A stretch of DNA of 64,000 nt from Phytobacter diazotrophicus (GCA_004346725.1 SMDE01000002.1:386886-450885); one strand, 5' to 3'. Numbered from the stretch's first letter, positions 41,448 to 54,563 are shown. The notes: a model not told the origin generated them from the letters alone. Program-made: numbers and translations.

Positions 41448-43259
41448 TTAAAAAGTAATGCAGGTCGCGCCCTGCTCGGCACCGGAAAGTTTTTCTCGCA
41501 GTGCGCCAAACAGCTCGCGTCCCGTGCCAACGCGCGCAGCGCTCAGGTCAGGAATATGCGGCTGACGTGCAGCAAGCTCGTTATCATCGACCAGCAGCGT
41601 CAATTCGCCGGTCTGTCCGTTTACACGGATGATGTCGCCATCACGTACTTTCGCCAGCAATCCACCGTCATACGCTTCGGGTGTCACATGAATCGCTGAA
41701 GGCACTTTACCTGATGCGCCGGAGAGTCGTCCATCTGTAACCAACGCAATTTTGAAACAGCGGTCCAATAATACACCAAGTGGCGGCATAAGTTTATGTA
41801 ATTCTGGCATGCCGTTCGCTTTTGGCCCCTGGTGACGCACCACCACGACGCAATCTTTGTTCAATAGCCCCGCATCAAAGGCCGGTAACACATCATGTTG
41901 ACTCTCAAATACCACCGCCGGCGCTTCAATGACTTGATATTCAACCGGTACGGCAGAGGTTTTCATCACCGCGCGGCCAAGGTTGCCGCTCAGCACTTTG
42001 GTACCGCCATGACGAGAGAAGGGTTTCTCAATTGTGGCGATAACGTCCGCATCCAGCGACGCTGTCGCCCCTTCGCGCCAGTCCAGTTCACCGTTATTGA
42101 GCCACGGTTCCATGGTGTAACGGGAGAGGCCAAAACCGGCCACCGTATTGACATCCTCATGCAGCAAACCGCCCTTAAGCAGTTCCCGCATTAACACAGG
42201 TACGCCACCCGCCGCCTGGAAGTGGTTAATATCCGCCGGACCGTTCGGATAGAGTCGCGCCAGCAGCGGCACCACGTCCGACAGTTCTGAGAAGTCATCC
42301 CAGTTAATAATGATGCCCGCAGCGCGCGCCATCGCCACCAGATGCATGGTGTGGTTAGTAGAGCCACCGGTTGCCAGCAGTGAAACGATACCGTTTACCA
42401 CCACTTTTTCATCGACCATTTTGCCTATCGGCATCCATTCGCTGCCGTTGCCGGTTAAGCGTGTCACCTGGCGTGCGGCAGCCGAAGTCAGCGCTTCACG
42501 CAGTGGTGCATCCGGGTGCACGAAGGAAGAACCTGGTAATTGCATGCCCATGAATTCAACGACCATCTGGTTGGTATTGGCCGTACCGTAGAAAGTGCAC
42601 GTACCCGGCGCGTGGTAAGAGGCCGCTTCGGATTCCAGCAGCGCCATACGATCGACTTTGCCTTCTGCATAAAGCTGACGAATGCGTACTTTTTCTTTAT
42701 TTGCCAGACCGCTGGCCATCGGACCTGACGGGATAAACACGGCGGGCAGATGACCAAACGAAAACGCGGCCATCGCGAGGCCAGGGACGATTTTGTCGCA
42801 GACGCCAAGGAACAACGCCCCGTCAAACATATTATGCGACAGGCCGACTGCCGCCGACATGGCGATCACTTCACGGCTAAGCAGTGAAAGTTCCATCCCG
42901 TCCTGACCCTGCGTAACCCCGTCACACATGGCCGGCACACCGCCTGCCACCTGGCCGACCGCGTTAACTGAGTGCAGCGCTTTGCGGATGATATTGGGAT
43001 AGGTTTCGTACGGTTGATGTGCTGAAAGCATATCGTTATAGGAGGTGATGATGCCGATATTGTTACGCAGCATACTTTTGAGCGAAGCTTTGTCATCAGG
43101 CTGGCAGGCGGCAAAGCCGTGGGCCAGGTTTCCACACGCCAGCGAGGAACGGTGTACGGTTTCACTCTTCGCCTGATTGATGCGTTTTAGGTAGGCAGTT
43201 CGGCTTTCGCGCGAGCGTTCAGTAATGCGATTTGTTACGCGTAACAATACTGGATTCAT
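41448..43259 (-). CDS. edd: 6-phosphogluconate dehydratase
   Basis: A 603-residue IlvD/Edd-family Fe-S dehydratase converting 6-phosphogluconate to KDPG. Visible motifs are [36 protein letters not shown], a Cys in [17 protein letters not shown], and [10 protein letters not shown], which supply cluster ligands; the C-terminal [14 protein letters not shown] is the family signature. An imperfect TTAC/GTAA dyad upstream (about 43364-43382) could be a HexR site, weakly supported. Confidence 0.97.
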   Translation of the reverse strand: MNPVLLRVTNRITERSRESRTAYLKRINQAKSETVHRSSLACGNLAHGFAACQPDDKASLKSMLRNNIGIITSYNDMLSAHQPYETYPNIIRKALHSVNAVGQVAGGVPAMCDGVTQGQDGMELSLLSREVIAMSAAVGLSHNMFDGALFLGVCDKIVPGLAMAAFSFGHLPAVFIPSGPMASGLANKEKVRIRQLYAEGKVDRMALLESEAASYHAPGTCTFYGTANTNQMVVEFMGMQLPGSSFVHPDAPLREALTSAAARQVTRLTGNGSEWMPIGKMVDEKVVVNGIVSLLATGGSTNHTMHLVAMARAAGIIINWDDFSELSDVVPLLARLYPNGPADINHFQAAGGVPVLMRELLKGGLLHEDVNTVAGFGLSRYTMEPWLNNGELDWREGATASLDADVIATIEKPFSRHGGTKVLSGNLGRAVMKTSAVPVEYQVIEAPAVVFESQHDVLPAFDAGLLNKDCVVVVRHQGPKANGMPELHKLMPPLGVLLDRCFKIALVTDGRLSGASGKVPSAIHVTPEAYDGGLLAKVRDGDIIRVNGQTGELTLLVDDNELAARQPHIPDLSAARVGTGRELFGALREKLSGAEQGATCITF

Positions 43260-43380
43260 AAAGGCTCCTGAAATTTATCTGTCCGGGACAACGGTATGCA
43301 GGAAGTTTTCAGCATTTTAATTCCAGCAGAAACGCCGCCACACCGCGCCCAAAGGCAAAATTACTGTAGCCAGTGTAATA

Positions 43381-43414
43381 AAAAAAGCTCCGCTGGTGAA
43401 TCCAGTCGGAGCCT
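43381..43414 (-). terminator. Terminator after zwf
   Basis: The stem GGCTCCGACTGGAT/TCCAGCGGAGC (imperfect) is followed on the minus strand by a T run. It lies about 80 bp after the zwf stop, in the zwf-edd gap. Confidence 0.85.
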
Positions 43415-43491
43415 GAAAGTTGAAATATTGGCCTGATTTCTGAGTTAGATCATGTTACCGGTAAAACTCCGTAACATTGGCAACAAACTGA

Positions 43492-44967
43492 TTACTCAAA
43501 TTCGTTCCACGAACGGCCATCACGGGTGATCATCGCCACAGAGGCAACCGGTCCCCAGGTCCCGGCCTGATACGGTTTCGGCGAGTCGTTATCCATTGCC
43601 CAGGCTTCGGTGATGGAATCAACCCACTTCCACGCTTCTTCAACTTCGTCACGGCGCACAAACAGCGCCTGAATGCCACGCATGGTTTCCAGCAACAGGC
43701 GCTCGTAAGCGTCCGCCAGATGCGTTTCGTTGAAAGTTTCGGAATAGCTCAGGTCCAGCTTCGTGGTCTGCAGATTGTGCTTGTGATCCAGCCCCGGCAC
43801 TTTATTCAGTACCTGGATATCCACGCCTTCATCTGGCTGCAGACGGATGGTGAGCTTGTTCTGTGGCAGATCCTGCCATGACTCTTTAAACAGGTTCAGC
43901 TCCGGCGTTTTGAAATAGACCACAACTTCGGAGCATTTCGTCGGCAGGCGTTTACCCGTACGCAGATAGAACGGCACGCCCGCCCAGCGCCAGTTGTCGA
44001 TATCCACGCGAATAGAGACGAAGGTTTCGGTGTTACTGGATTTGTTCGCGCCCTCTTCTTCCAGATAGCCCGGGACTTTTTTGCCCTGCGCAAAGCCGGT
44101 GGTGTACTGACCACGAACGGTTTTCTCGCGCACGTTCGAGCGATCGATGCGACGCAAGGATTTCAGCACTTTCACTTTTTCGTCACGAATGCTGTCTGCG
44201 GTGAGATCGGACGGCGGAGACATAGCTATCATGCAAAGTATTTGCAGCAGGTGGTTCTGGATCATGTCGCGCATTTGACCTGCCTGGTCAAAGTAACCCC
44301 AGCGACCTTCGATACCCACCTCTTCCGCCACCGTGATTTCCACATGATCAATCGTACGGTTATCCCAGTTGTTCACAAACAGGGAGTTGGCAAAGCGCAG
44401 TGCCAGCAGGTTCAGCACCGTCTCTTTGCCCAAATAGTGGTCGATACGGTAGACCTGGCACTCTTCGAAATATTCGCCAACCTGATCGTTAATTTCGCGT
44501 GAGGTGGCAAGCGAGGTACCCAACGGTTTTTCCATGACCACACGGGCAGGTTTCGCATTCAGCTTCGCCTCGCCCAGGCCTTTGCAAATTGCGCCAAAGG
44601 TGCTTGGCGGCATCGCAAAGTAGTTAATAGTGGTGCGATTCTTCTGGTCAAGCATGGCGCCAAGGCGTTTAAACGCTTTGGTGTCATTAACATCCAGGTT
44701 GCAGAAATCCAGGCGGCCGCTCAGCGTGTCCCATAAGCTTTCATCGATTTTTTCCTTCATGAAAGTTTCGAGCGCTTCACGCACCACTTTTATATAGGCT
44801 TCTTTATCCCAGTCGGCGCGTCCGACACCCAGGATACGCGTATCCGGATGGATCTGACCCGCTTTTTCCAGTTGATACAGGGAAGGCAGCAATTTCCGGC
44901 GTGCGAGGTCGCCTTTCGCGCCGAAAATGACCAGGTCACATGCCTGGGCTGTTTGCGTTACCGCCAT
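43492..44967 (-). CDS. zwf: Glucose-6-phosphate 1-dehydrogenase
   Basis: A 491-residue enzyme, the usual length. The Rossmann motif [20 protein letters not shown], the catalytic [13 protein letters not shown] and the substrate loop around EKPLGTSLA are all present. It feeds 6-phosphogluconate to the pentose phosphate and Entner-Doudoroff pathways. The start has a GAGGAGAATG site. A HexR operator lies about 50 bp upstream. Confidence 0.98.
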   Translation of the reverse strand: MAVTQTAQACDLVIFGAKGDLARRKLLPSLYQLEKAGQIHPDTRILGVGRADWDKEAYIKVVREALETFMKEKIDESLWDTLSGRLDFCNLDVNDTKAFKRLGAMLDQKNRTTINYFAMPPSTFGAICKGLGEAKLNAKPARVVMEKPLGTSLATSREINDQVGEYFEECQVYRIDHYLGKETVLNLLALRFANSLFVNNWDNRTIDHVEITVAEEVGIEGRWGYFDQAGQMRDMIQNHLLQILCMIAMSPPSDLTADSIRDEKVKVLKSLRRIDRSNVREKTVRGQYTTGFAQGKKVPGYLEEEGANKSSNTETFVSIRVDIDNWRWAGVPFYLRTGKRLPTKCSEVVVYFKTPELNLFKESWQDLPQNKLTIRLQPDEGVDIQVLNKVPGLDHKHNLQTTKLDLSYSETFNETHLADAYERLLLETMRGIQALFVRRDEVEEAWKWVDSITEAWAMDNDSPKPYQAGTWGPVASVAMITRDGRSWNEFE

Positions 44968-45312
44968 GTCATTCTCCTCAGTTGGCTATCCTGGTGCTTA
45001 TGCCAGGTTTTAGTTGTAATTTTATTACACTGCACTGTACTGCTTTTACGTAATTCCCGAAACCGCTAACGCTTGGCTACATGTGCGTTCTGCTGCTCTT
45101 CGGCAAAAATCTGGGTTTTCGCCTTGAAAATGCTGGATGTTTGCCCGATACGCAGCGAATAAAATCCGACTGCGATCAAGTAATGAAAAAAAACAACAAC
45201 ATTTAATGTTGTCGCTTACCTTTCTTTGCGGCAGAAAGGTATATTCTTGCTAAAACGCATCACGATTTCACCTTTCTGTGGAATCGTTTCACTGATGAGC
45301 GATTCGTTAAAA
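44968..45312. promoter_or_regulatory. zwf-hexR divergent promoter region
   Basis: A 345-bp intergenic region holding the divergent promoters. The HexR palindrome TGTAATTTTATTACA lies at 45015-45029. SoxS/MarA sites are expected for zwf by analogy, but I cannot place them. Confidence 0.8.
45015..45029. promoter_or_regulatory. HexR operator upstream of zwf
   Basis: TGTAATTTTATTACA is a perfect palindrome around a single central base and matches the HexR consensus. KDPG relieves HexR repression, so it links zwf to pathway flux. Confidence 0.9.
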
Positions 45313-46182
45313 ATGAATATGCTGGAAAAAATCCAGTCTCAACTGGAACACCTTAGCAAATCCGAGCGCAAAGTGGCGGAAGTGATCCTCGCCTTCCCCG
45401 ATCAAGCCATTCATTCCAGTATCGCCGCCCTTGCCCAGCAAGCGGGTGTCAGCGAACCAACGGTGAACCGATTTTGCCGCAGTCTGGATACCCGCGGGTT
45501 TCCGGATTTTAAATTGCATCTGGCGCAAAGTCTGGCAAACGGCACCCCCTATGTTAATCGCAACGTCGATGAAGATGACAGTGTCGAAGCCTATACTGGC
45601 AAAATTTTCGAGTCAGCGATGGCAAGCCTGGACCATGTTCGCCAGTCGCTCGATATGACGGCGGTCAACCGCGCCGTAGATCTGCTAACGCAGGCAAAGA
45701 AAATCGCCTTTTTCGGTCTTGGCTCGTCCGCGGCCGTCGCGCACGATGCGATGAACAAATTTTTCCGCTTCAACGTACCGGTTATTTATACCGACGACAT
45801 TGTGTTGCAACGCATGAGTTGTATGAATTGTAGTGATGATGACGTGGTTGTGCTGATTTCTCATACCGGACGCACAAAGAGTCTGGTTGAACTGGCACAG
45901 TTGGCGCGGGAAAACGACGCCATGGTCATTGCGCTGACATCAGCCGATACACCGCTTGCGCGGGAAGCGACACTGGCCATTACCCTCGACGTTCCGGAAG
46001 ATACCGACATTTACATGCCCATGGTGTCGCGTCTGGCACAGCTCACGGTTATTGACGTTCTCGCCACTGGTTTCACATTGCGACGTGGCGCAAAATTCCG
46101 GGATAACTTGAAGCGTGTCAAAGAAGCACTGAAAGAATCGCGCTTTGATAAGGAGTTGCTCATCCGGAGCGATAAACATTAA
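45313..46182 (+). CDS. hexR: HexR, RpiR-family regulator of central carbon genes
   Basis: A 289-residue protein of the RpiR family: N-terminal helix-turn-helix (IHSSIAALAQQAGVSEPTVN) and C-terminal SIS sugar-phosphate domain (AKKIAFFGLGSSAAVAHDAM, VVLISHTGRTKSLVELAQLA). Start ATG 45313 gives the E. coli length; earlier ATGs lengthen it without conserved sequence. It represses zwf, edd-eda and related genes, and responds to KDPG. Confidence 0.96.
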   Translation: MNMLEKIQSQLEHLSKSERKVAEVILAFPDQAIHSSIAALAQQAGVSEPTVNRFCRSLDTRGFPDFKLHLAQSLANGTPYVNRNVDEDDSVEAYTGKIFESAMASLDHVRQSLDMTAVNRAVDLLTQAKKIAFFGLGSSAAVAHDAMNKFFRFNVPVIYTDDIVLQRMSCMNCSDDDVVVLISHTGRTKSLVELAQLARENDAMVIALTSADTPLAREATLAITLDVPEDTDIYMPMVSRLAQLTVIDVLATGFTLRRGAKFRDNLKRVKEALKESRFDKELLIRSDKH

Positions 46183-46303
46183 TAGACCGATAGTAATAAC
46201 AAAGTTGTAACATCTTACGCTGTTCGGTTAAATTCTCATTTTGATAACTTAACTGAATCCATGTTCACGCAACACCTGGTTGTTTTAGACAACGGAGTAT
46301 TAC

Positions 46304-47746
46304 ATGTCCAGAAGGCTTCGCAGAACCAAAATTGTTACCACTTTAGGCCCGGCCACCGACCGCGATAATAATCTTGAGAAGATTATCGCCGCAGGTGCCA
46401 ACGTGGTACGCATGAACTTCTCACACGGCACACCGGAAGATCATAAATTACGTGCGGATAAAGTGCGTGAAATTGCGGCAAAACTGGGACGTCATGTTGC
46501 TATTCTTGGCGATTTACAAGGACCGAAAATTCGCGTGTCCACCTTCAAGGAAGGCAAAGTATTCCTTAACATTGGCGATAAATTCCTGCTTGATGCCAAC
46601 CTCGGCAAAGGCGAAGGCGATAAAGAAAAAGTCGGCATCGACTATAAAGGCCTGCCCGCTGACGTGGTGCCTGGCGATATCCTGTTGCTCGATGATGGCC
46701 GCGTTCAGTTAAAAGTACTGGAAGTTCAGGGCATGAAAGTGTTCACCGAAGTCACGGTGGGCGGCCCGCTGTCTAACAATAAAGGCATTAACAAACTGGG
46801 CGGTGGCCTCTCTGCAGAAGCACTGACCGATAAAGACAAAGCAGATATTGTAACTGCGGCGCTGATTGGCGTGGATTACCTCGCCGTCTCCTTCCCGCGC
46901 TGTGGCGAAGACCTGAACTATGCACGCCGCCTGGCGCGCGACGCTGGTTGTGACGCCAAAATTGTCGCCAAGGTTGAGCGCGCAGAAGCGGTCTGCAGCC
47001 AGGAAGCGATGGATGATGTGATCCTCGCCTCCGACGTGGTGATGGTTGCCCGTGGCGACCTCGGCGTAGAAATTGGCGACCCGGAACTGGTGGGTATCCA
47101 GAAAGCGCTGATCCGTCGTGCGCGTCAGCTTAACCGTGCGGTCATCACTGCCACGCAGATGATGGAATCGATGATCACCAACCCGATGCCAACACGCGCA
47201 GAAGTGATGGACGTGGCAAACGCCGTGCTGGATGGTACCGATGCGGTTATGCTCTCTGCGGAAACAGCCGCAGGCCAGTACCCGGCAGAAACCGTTGCCG
47301 CGATGGCGCGCGTGTGCCTGGGTGCGGAAAAGATCCCCAGCATCAACGTGTCTAAACACCGCCTGGATATCCAGTTTGATAACGTGGAAGAAGCGATCGC
47401 CATGTCGGCAATGTATGCCGCTAACCACCTGAAAGGGGTAACGGCGATTATCTCCATGACGGAGTCCGGGCGTACGGCGTTAATGACGTCACGTATCAGC
47501 TCCGGCCTGCCGATTTTCGCGCTCTCCCGCCATGAGCGTACGCTGAACCTGACCGCGCTGTACCGTGGCGTAACGCCGGTCCATTTTGACAGCGCGAGCG
47601 AAGGCGTTGCCGCTGCCAACGATGCGGTCAATCTGCTGCGTGACAAAGGTTACCTGATTTCTGGCGATCTGGTGATCGTCACCCAGGGCGACGTGATGAG
47701 CACCGTGGGCACCACTAACACCACGCGCATTCTGACCGTGGAATAA
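46304..47746 (+). CDS. pykA: Pyruvate kinase II
   Basis: A 480-residue pyruvate kinase, AMP-activated type [21 protein letters not shown] at the start, catalytic Lys in [20 protein letters not shown], the signature [13 protein letters not shown], and [20 protein letters not shown]. It makes pyruvate and ATP from PEP. It lies 120 bp after hexR. A terminator follows. Confidence 0.98.
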   Translation: MSRRLRRTKIVTTLGPATDRDNNLEKIIAAGANVVRMNFSHGTPEDHKLRADKVREIAAKLGRHVAILGDLQGPKIRVSTFKEGKVFLNIGDKFLLDANLGKGEGDKEKVGIDYKGLPADVVPGDILLLDDGRVQLKVLEVQGMKVFTEVTVGGPLSNNKGINKLGGGLSAEALTDKDKADIVTAALIGVDYLAVSFPRCGEDLNYARRLARDAGCDAKIVAKVERAEAVCSQEAMDDVILASDVVMVARGDLGVEIGDPELVGIQKALIRRARQLNRAVITATQMMESMITNPMPTRAEVMDVANAVLDGTDAVMLSAETAAGQYPAETVAAMARVCLGAEKIPSINVSKHRLDIQFDNVEEAIAMSAMYAANHLKGVTAIISMTESGRTALMTSRISSGLPIFALSRHERTLNLTALYRGVTPVHFDSASEGVAAANDAVNLLRDKGYLISGDLVIVTQGDVMSTVGTTNTTRILTVE

Positions 47747-47763
47747 GCAGTATCCAAAAAGCA

Positions 47764-47793
47764 AAAACCCCGCCTGGCGGGGTTTTTTTATTT
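47764..47793 (+). terminator. Convergent terminator pykA/lpxM
   Basis: AACCCCGCC TGG GGCGGGGTT-type hairpin (short loop) with A and T flanks between the ends of pykA and lpxM; it overlaps the last bases of lpxM and can act in both directions. Confidence 0.93.
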
Positions 47794-48759
47794 CTTCGGG
47801 AATAACTCTTTGCGTCTGTACGGTTCAGTCTCGCCCGGCTTGCGTGTTTTCAGCAGTTTTAAAATCCAGGTGTACTGCTCAGGGTGCGGGCCGACGAACA
47901 CTTCAACCTCTTCGTTCATTCGGCGCGCAATGGTGACGTCATCCGCCGTTAACAGATCGTCCATCGGTGGGCGAACCTGAATGATCAGCCTGTGCGTCGT
48001 CGCATCATACACCGGAAAAAGCGGCACAATGCGTGCACGGCACACCTTCATTAAACGGCCAATCGCCGGTAGCGTGGCTTTATAGGTGGCAAAGAAATCA
48101 ACAAATTCGCTGTGCTCAGCACCGTGATCCTGATCGGGCAGATAGTAGCCCCAGTACCCCTGGCGTACGGACTGAATAAACGGTTTGATACCGTCGTTAC
48201 GTGCATGCAGACGTCCGCCAAAGCGGCGGCGTACCGTATTCCAGACATAATCGAACACTTTATTGCCCTGATTATGGAACATCGCCGCCATTTTCTGCCC
48301 CTGGGATGCCATCAACATTGCCGGGATATCAACGCCCCAGCCGTGCGGGACCAGAAAAATGACGTTTTCGTTGTTGTCGCGCAGCCCATCAATGATCTCA
48401 CGGCCCTGCCACTCAACGCGCGGCAGGATCTTCTCTGGCCCACGCAGCGCCAGTTCCGCCATCAGTACCATTGCCTGCGGTGCAGTGGCAAACATTTCAT
48501 CAATGATCGCTTCGCGTTCCGCTTCTGATTTTTCCGGGAAGCAGTACAGCAGGTTGATCTGCGCACGCCGACGCGCACTCTTACCAAATTTACCGGCAAG
48601 TCGCCCCAGCGTTCCCAACAACGGATCGCGTAACGACGCAGGGAGCAGCGCTACACCGGCAAACGCAAAAACCCCCATCCACGCGCCCCAGTAGCGCGGG
48701 TGGCGAAAGCCTTCTTCAAATTCGGGAATGTATTCAGAATTATTTTTCTTCGTTTCCAT
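47788..48759 (-). CDS. lpxM: Lipid A myristoyltransferase (late acyltransferase)
   Basis: A 323-residue enzyme, same length as E. coli LpxM/MsbB, which adds the last (myristoyl) chain to lipid A at the inner membrane. An N-terminal membrane segment ([20 protein letters not shown]) and the catalytic HxxxxD motif in [20 protein letters not shown] are visible, with [20 protein letters not shown] following. Confidence 0.97.
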   Translation of the reverse strand: METKKNNSEYIPEFEEGFRHPRYWGAWMGVFAFAGVALLPASLRDPLLGTLGRLAGKFGKSARRRAQINLLYCFPEKSEAEREAIIDEMFATAPQAMVLMAELALRGPEKILPRVEWQGREIIDGLRDNNENVIFLVPHGWGVDIPAMLMASQGQKMAAMFHNQGNKVFDYVWNTVRRRFGGRLHARNDGIKPFIQSVRQGYWGYYLPDQDHGAEHSEFVDFFATYKATLPAIGRLMKVCRARIVPLFPVYDATTHRLIIQVRPPMDDLLTADDVTIARRMNEEVEVFVGPHPEQYTWILKLLKTRKPGETEPYRRKELFPKK

Positions 48760-48877
48760 GCATGTTCCGCAGGCAAGTATTCAAGTAAGCAAAGTAAGAA
48801 TAGTGTAACGAGGTGCGTTAATTCCTACAAAAGAAAAAGCCGGCGTGTGTCGACGCCGGCTTGTATGCTGTAAGGCG

Positions 48878-50206
48878 TTAATCGAATTTCAATTGCGGAA
48901 CGATGTCCTTCACCTGCGCCAGATAATCACGACGATCGGTACCGCTCAGACCTTCGGTCCTTGGCAGTTTCGCCGTTAAGGGGTTCACCGCCTGCTGGTT
49001 GATCCACACTTCATAATGCAAATGCGGGCCTGTTGAACGACCAGTGTTACCGGAGAGCGCGATGCGATCACCACGTTTCACTTTCTGCCCTTCTTTCACC
49101 AGCAATTTGCGCAAGTGCATATAGCGCGTGGTGTAGGTGCGGCCATGACGCACCGCGACATAATACCCCGCCGCACCACTGCGTTTGGCAACCACCACTT
49201 CGCCGTCACCCACAGAGAGAACCGGCGTCCCCTGCGGCATGGCGAAATCGACGCCCTTATGCGGCGCAACGCGACCCGTGACCGGGTTCAGGCGACGCGG
49301 ATTAAAGTTGGAGGAGACGCGGAACTGTTTCGACGTGGGGAAACGCATAAAGCCTTTCGCCAGCCCGGTACCGTTGCGGTCGTAAAATTTACCGTCGTCG
49401 GCGCGAATCGCAAAATAATCTTTACCATCAGAGCGCAGACGAACACCCAGCAGTTGGCTCTGTTCCTGTTTCCCTTCCAGCATTTCGCGGGACATCAGCA
49501 CAGAGAACTCATCGCCTTTTTTGAGTTTACGGAAATCCATTTGCCACTGCATCGCTTTGATGACGGCGCTGATTTCGACATTGGTTAAGCCGGCTTCTTT
49601 CGCACTGCTGACAAAACTGCCGCCAACCGTGCCTTTCAGCACGGAGTTGACCCAATCGCCTTCCTGAATCGCACTGGTCATTTTAAAGCCGCCATCAACG
49701 CGGTCGTAAGTGCGGGTTTCACGGCGGGAAACTTCCCAGGTCATGCGCTGCAGATCGCCGTCTGCGGTCAACGTCCAGGAGATCTGCTGACCAATTTTCA
49801 TGTTACGCAGGTCTTTATCTGCCGCGGCGAGCTGGCTGATATCACCCATATCGATGCCGTACTGATTCAGGATACTGCTCAGCGTATCGCCGGTCGACAC
49901 GACATATTCGTGCACGCCCTCTTCACCGGCAGTTTTATCGTCAAGTTCATCCTGGGGAATGTCTTCAACTTCGTCGGGCATAGACTGATCAATAGGCTCA
50001 CTGGCCTCAGGCAGCAGCGAACGAATCTCTTTCTTTTCCAGCTCGATGGTTTTGACAATGGGTGTCGGCGTGGATTCGGGGTGGTAGACATACGGTCGCC
50101 AGACGGCAACCGTTAAAGTGAGAACTGTAAGTGACCCCAGCATAACGCGGTGGGGTCGGGGCAGATTATTAAATGCCAGGGCGACAGAGCGGGCTATCTG
50201 TTGCAC
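48878..50206 (-). CDS. mepM: Murein DD-endopeptidase MepM
   Basis: A 442-residue cell-wall hydrolase. An N-terminal membrane anchor (HRVMLGSLTVLTLTVAVW), a LysM-type domain (YVVSTGDTLSSILNQYGID) and a C-terminal M23 peptidase with zinc ligands in PHKGVDFAMP and GPHLHYEVW. It cleaves D-Ala-mDAP cross-links to let new glycan strands enter. It is 15 bp downstream of znuA on the same strand. Confidence 0.97.
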   Translation of the reverse strand: MQQIARSVALAFNNLPRPHRVMLGSLTVLTLTVAVWRPYVYHPESTPTPIVKTIELEKKEIRSLLPEASEPIDQSMPDEVEDIPQDELDDKTAGEEGVHEYVVSTGDTLSSILNQYGIDMGDISQLAAADKDLRNMKIGQQISWTLTADGDLQRMTWEVSRRETRTYDRVDGGFKMTSAIQEGDWVNSVLKGTVGGSFVSSAKEAGLTNVEISAVIKAMQWQMDFRKLKKGDEFSVLMSREMLEGKQEQSQLLGVRLRSDGKDYFAIRADDGKFYDRNGTGLAKGFMRFPTSKQFRVSSNFNPRRLNPVTGRVAPHKGVDFAMPQGTPVLSVGDGEVVVAKRSGAAGYYVAVRHGRTYTTRYMHLRKLLVKEGQKVKRGDRIALSGNTGRSTGPHLHYEVWINQQAVNPLTAKLPRTEGLSGTDRRDYLAQVKDIVPQLKFD

Positions 50207-50221
50207 GTATCCACTTCCTCG

Positions 50222-51166
50222 TTAATCTCCTTTCAGGCAGCTCGCATACTGGTTAGACAACTGGGCAAGGAACTGCGAATAGCTCTCTTTGCCAAGCTTG
50301 ATACTGGTACCAAGGGGATCCAACGTTCCCATTCGAACGGATGTCCCTCTGGCAACAGCTTCAACGACCGCTGGCCTGAACTGTGGCTCAGCAAAAACGC
50401 AGGCTGCTTTTTGCTCAACCAACTGTGTTCTGATTTGATGTAAACGCTGCGCACCAGGTTGAATTTCAGGGTTGACGGTAAAGTGACCTAACGGAGTCAG
50501 CCCGTAATGCCTCTCAAAATAGCCATAGGCATCATGAAAAACGAAATAACCTTTACCCTTCACTGGCACCAGCTCGCTGCCAACCTCTTTGTCGGTTTGT
50601 GCCAGACTGGCCTCAAACGCTTGCAGGTTGGCGTCCAGCCGTGCTCGGCTTTGGGGCATAACTTCTACTAATTTATCGTGGATTGCAACCGCCGACAGCC
50701 GTGCAATCTCTGGTGAAAGCCACAGATGCATGTTGTAATCACCATGATGGTGATGTTCGTCACTATTTTCGTCGCCGTGATGGCCTGCGTCATGGTCGTG
50801 GTCGTCATCATCGCTGCCCTTGATGAGTAACGGTTTCACGCCAGGCAGTTCCTGCATGAGCACCTGCTTTGCCGCCGGAATCTGCTGGGCGGACTTATCC
50901 ATGAACGCTTCCATGTCCGGGCCTACCCAGAAGACTAAGTCCGCGTTCTGCAAGCGTTTTACATCAGACGGGCGCAGGGCATAATCGTGCTCAGAAGCCC
51001 CATCGGGGAGCAGTACTTCTGTTGTCGTTACCCCATCCGCAATGGCGGAAGCGATGAAGCCCAGAGGCTTGAGCGACGCGACAACAGCGGCGTTTGCGGT
51101 GCTCATTACTCCACCGGATAAGGCGGTGAAAAGCGCTGCGCAAAGAAGCGTATTTTTATGTAACAT
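50222..51166 (-). CDS. znuA: Periplasmic zinc-binding protein of the ZnuABC transporter
   Basis: A 314-residue cluster A-I binding protein. It has a signal peptide ([20 protein letters not shown]) and a charged His/Asp-rich loop from about residue 115 to 143 ([20 protein letters not shown]), with metal-ligand His in [20 protein letters not shown] and [15 protein letters not shown]. It is divergent from znuCB across a Zur box. Confidence 0.97.
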   Translation of the reverse strand: MLHKNTLLCAALFTALSGGVMSTANAAVVASLKPLGFIASAIADGVTTTEVLLPDGASEHDYALRPSDVKRLQNADLVFWVGPDMEAFMDKSAQQIPAAKQVLMQELPGVKPLLIKGSDDDDHDHDAGHHGDENSDEHHHHGDYNMHLWLSPEIARLSAVAIHDKLVEVMPQSRARLDANLQAFEASLAQTDKEVGSELVPVKGKGYFVFHDAYGYFERHYGLTPLGHFTVNPEIQPGAQRLHQIRTQLVEQKAACVFAEPQFRPAVVEAVARGTSVRMGTLDPLGTSIKLGKESYSQFLAQLSNQYASCLKGD

Positions 51167-51196
51167 AATGCGACTAATTATCGTAATGAATATGTG

Positions 51197-51217
51197 GAAT
51201 GTGATATTATAACATTC
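51197..51217. promoter_or_regulatory. Zur operator between znuA and znuC
   Basis: A 21-bp imperfect palindrome with ends GAATGT and AACATTC around an AT-rich centre matches the enterobacterial Zur box and lies in the divergent promoter, so zinc should repress both units. Confidence 0.88.
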
Positions 51218-51244
51218 GACAACTTGTGCAACCCTTTAAATGCT

Positions 51245-52000
51245 ATGACTAATCTGGTAACGCTGGAAAATGTCTCCGTCAGTTTCGGCCAAAGACGCGT
51301 ACTGTCTGACATTTCGCTCACTCTACAACCCGGTAAAATTCTTACCCTGCTCGGTCCCAATGGCGCGGGGAAATCGACGTTGGTGCGCGTGGTACTGGGG
51401 CTTGTAGCACCCGATACCGGGACGATCAAGCGTGGCAATGCCCTGCGTATTGGTTATGTGCCGCAAAAACTGCATCTCGACACCACGCTGCCGTTGACCG
51501 TGGGTCGCTTTATGCGTCTGCGGCCCGGCACCCGTAAAGATGATATTGTTCCGGCGCTAAAACGTGTGAATGCCGCGCACCTTGTCGATGCCCCGATGCA
51601 AAAATTATCCGGCGGTGAAACGCAACGCGTGCTGCTGGCCCGTGCCCTACTCAATCAGCCACAGTTGCTGGTACTGGATGAGCCAACGCAAGGGGTCGAT
51701 GTTAACGGTCAGGTTGCACTCTACGATCTTATTGATCAATTACGTCGCGAGCTTGATTGCGCCGTACTGATGGTCTCCCATGACCTGCATCTGGTGATGG
51801 CAAAAACGGATGAAGTCCTCTGCCTGAATCACCATATTTGCTGCTCCGGCGCACCGGAAGTGGTCTCCATGCACCCTGAGTTTATCTCAATGTTCGGCCC
51901 ACGCGGCGCAGAGCAGTTGGGTATTTATCGCCACCGCCATAATCATCGTCATGATTTGCAGGGGCGCATTATATTACGTCAGGGAAATGGACGCGGATGA
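51245..52000 (+). CDS. znuC: Zinc ABC transporter ATPase
   Basis: A 251-residue ATP-binding subunit. Walker A is [11 protein letters not shown], the signature is [15 protein letters not shown], and Walker B is [13 protein letters not shown]. The C-terminus is His-rich ([10 protein letters not shown]). ATG 51245 gives the E. coli length; a longer frame starting at 51194 would run through the Zur box. It overlaps znuB by 4 bp. Confidence 0.98.
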   Translation: MTNLVTLENVSVSFGQRRVLSDISLTLQPGKILTLLGPNGAGKSTLVRVVLGLVAPDTGTIKRGNALRIGYVPQKLHLDTTLPLTVGRFMRLRPGTRKDDIVPALKRVNAAHLVDAPMQKLSGGETQRVLLARALLNQPQLLVLDEPTQGVDVNGQVALYDLIDQLRRELDCAVLMVSHDLHLVMAKTDEVLCLNHHICCSGAPEVVSMHPEFISMFGPRGAEQLGIYRHRHNHRHDLQGRIILRQGNGRG

Positions 52001-52782
52001 TTGAATTACTGTTGCCCGGCTGGTTAGCCGGGATGATGCTCGCCTGCGCCGCTGGCCCGTTGGGTTCATTTGTGGTCTGGCGTCGCATGTCTTATTTTGG
52101 CGATACTCTCGCCCACGCCTCATTGCTCGGTGTCGCTTTCGGTTTGCTGCTCGACGTGAACCCCTTTTATGCGGTGATTGCCGTCACGCTGCTGCTTGCC
52201 GCCGGGCTGGTCTGGCTGGAAAAACGCCCTCACCTTGCTATCGATACATTGCTGGGGATTATGGCTCACAGTGCGTTATCCCTCGGCATGGTGGTTGTCA
52301 GCCTGATGTCGAATATTCGCGTCGATCTGATGGCCTACCTGTTTGGCGACCTGCTGGCAGTCACGCCCATGGATTTAATCTCCATTGCTGTTGGTGTTGT
52401 ACTGGTTATCGGGATCCTGTTCTGGCAGTGGCGTAACCTGCTGTCGATGACCATCAGTCCGGAGCTGGCGTTTGTCGATGGCGTGAAGTTGCAGCGTGTG
52501 AAGTTGCTGTTAATGCTGGTTACCGCGCTGACCATTGGGGTGGCGATGAAGTTTGTCGGGGCGCTGATTATCACGTCCTTGCTGATAATTCCCGCGGCCA
52601 CCGCGCGCCGCTTTGCCCGTACGCCAGAACAAATGGCGGGAGTGGCAGTAGGTGTCGGCATGATTGCCGTCACCGGTGGGCTAACCTTCTCTGCCTTTTA
52701 CGACACGCCAGCAGGACCGTCTGTCGTGCTGTGCGCCGCGCTGTTATTCATTTTCAGTATGATGAAAAAAAGCGCTACCTGA
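51997..52782 (+). CDS. znuB: Zinc ABC transporter membrane subunit
   Basis: A 261-residue ABC-3 family permease with about eight transmembrane helices (for example [20 protein letters not shown] and [11 protein letters not shown]). It forms the zinc channel with ZnuC. The ATG overlaps the znuC stop. Confidence 0.97.
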   Translation: MIELLLPGWLAGMMLACAAGPLGSFVVWRRMSYFGDTLAHASLLGVAFGLLLDVNPFYAVIAVTLLLAAGLVWLEKRPHLAIDTLLGIMAHSALSLGMVVVSLMSNIRVDLMAYLFGDLLAVTPMDLISIAVGVVLVIGILFWQWRNLLSMTISPELAFVDGVKLQRVKLLLMLVTALTIGVAMKFVGALIITSLLIIPAATARRFARTPEQMAGVAVGVGMIAVTGGLTFSAFYDTPAGPSVVLCAALLFIFSMMKKSAT

Positions 52783-52860
52783 CCTTCTTATCTGGCCGAA
52801 ACCCGTTGTTTCGGCCTTTCTGCCATTCAGAATAGCGACAATGGCTGATGCGGGAAAATC

Positions 52861-53877
<1,017 letters not shown>

Positions 53878-53882
53878 TTACC

Positions 53883-54494
53883 TCACAACGCGGCGCGTAA
53901 TGCTTCGCGGATCAGAGTTTCACTGTTGGCGCCCGGTTTGGCGATTTTGCTAACCATCCGGCTGGCTTCCTGAGGTTTATAGCCCAACGCCACCAGTGCG
54001 GCAACCGCTTCCTGCTCTGCATCATCCGCAGCCGGGCTGGCGGGTGATGTCAGCACCAGATCGGCGGCTGGCGTGAACAGGTCGCCATGTAACCCTTTAA
54101 AGCGATCTTTCATTTCGACAATCAGTCGCTCTGCCGTTTTCTTGCCGATACCCGGCAGTTTAATCAGTGCCGCAGGGTCTGCGCGTTCGACGGCATTCAC
54201 AAATTGTTGCGCGTTCATGCCGGAAAGAATGGCCAGCGCCAGTTTTGGCCCCACGCCATTCGTTTTGATCAGTTCGCGAAACAGCGTGCGCTCTTGCTTG
54301 TTGTTAAAACCAAACAGCAGATGCGCATCTTCACGCACCACAAAATGGGTGAAGACCACGGCCTCTTTCCCCGCCTCCGGCAGTTCATAGAAACAGGTCA
54401 TCGGCATATGCACTTCGTAGCCCACGCCTCCGACTTCCATCAGGACTAAAGGGGGCTGTTTTTCCAGAATAATGCCTCTGAGTCTGCCTATCAC
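53883..54494 (-). CDS. ruvA: Holliday junction recognition protein RuvA
   Basis: A 203-residue protein: [20 protein letters not shown] (OB-fold domain I), helix-hairpin-helix domain II with [19 protein letters not shown] and [20 protein letters not shown], and a flexible linker to domain III ([16 protein letters not shown]), which binds RuvB. ATG has a GGAG-type site. A LexA box lies about 55 bp upstream. Confidence 0.98.
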   Translation of the reverse strand: MIGRLRGIILEKQPPLVLMEVGGVGYEVHMPMTCFYELPEAGKEAVVFTHFVVREDAHLLFGFNNKQERTLFRELIKTNGVGPKLALAILSGMNAQQFVNAVERADPAALIKLPGIGKKTAERLIVEMKDRFKGLHGDLFTPAADLVLTSPASPAADDAEQEAVAALVALGYKPQEASRMVSKIAKPGANSETLIREALRAAL

Positions 54495-54547
54495 ATGACG
54501 CTCCTGCGTTAATGGCCGAAGTAAGAATGCTGTATCATAAAAAAAGG

Positions 54548-54563
54548 CTGGATAGATATCCAG
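54548..54563. promoter_or_regulatory. LexA operator of ruvAB
   Basis: CTGGATAGATATCCAG (reverse complement of the E. coli ruvAB SOS box) is palindromic CTG-N10-CAG. Flanking A and T runs also make this palindrome look like a hairpin terminator for the upstream epimerase-like gene, so it may serve both roles. Confidence 0.93.

Noticed and set aside
46709..47428. A 239-codon minus frame inside pykA
   Set aside because: It is the antisense of pyruvate kinase with a His/Arg-rich biased composition, as expected of a shadow frame.
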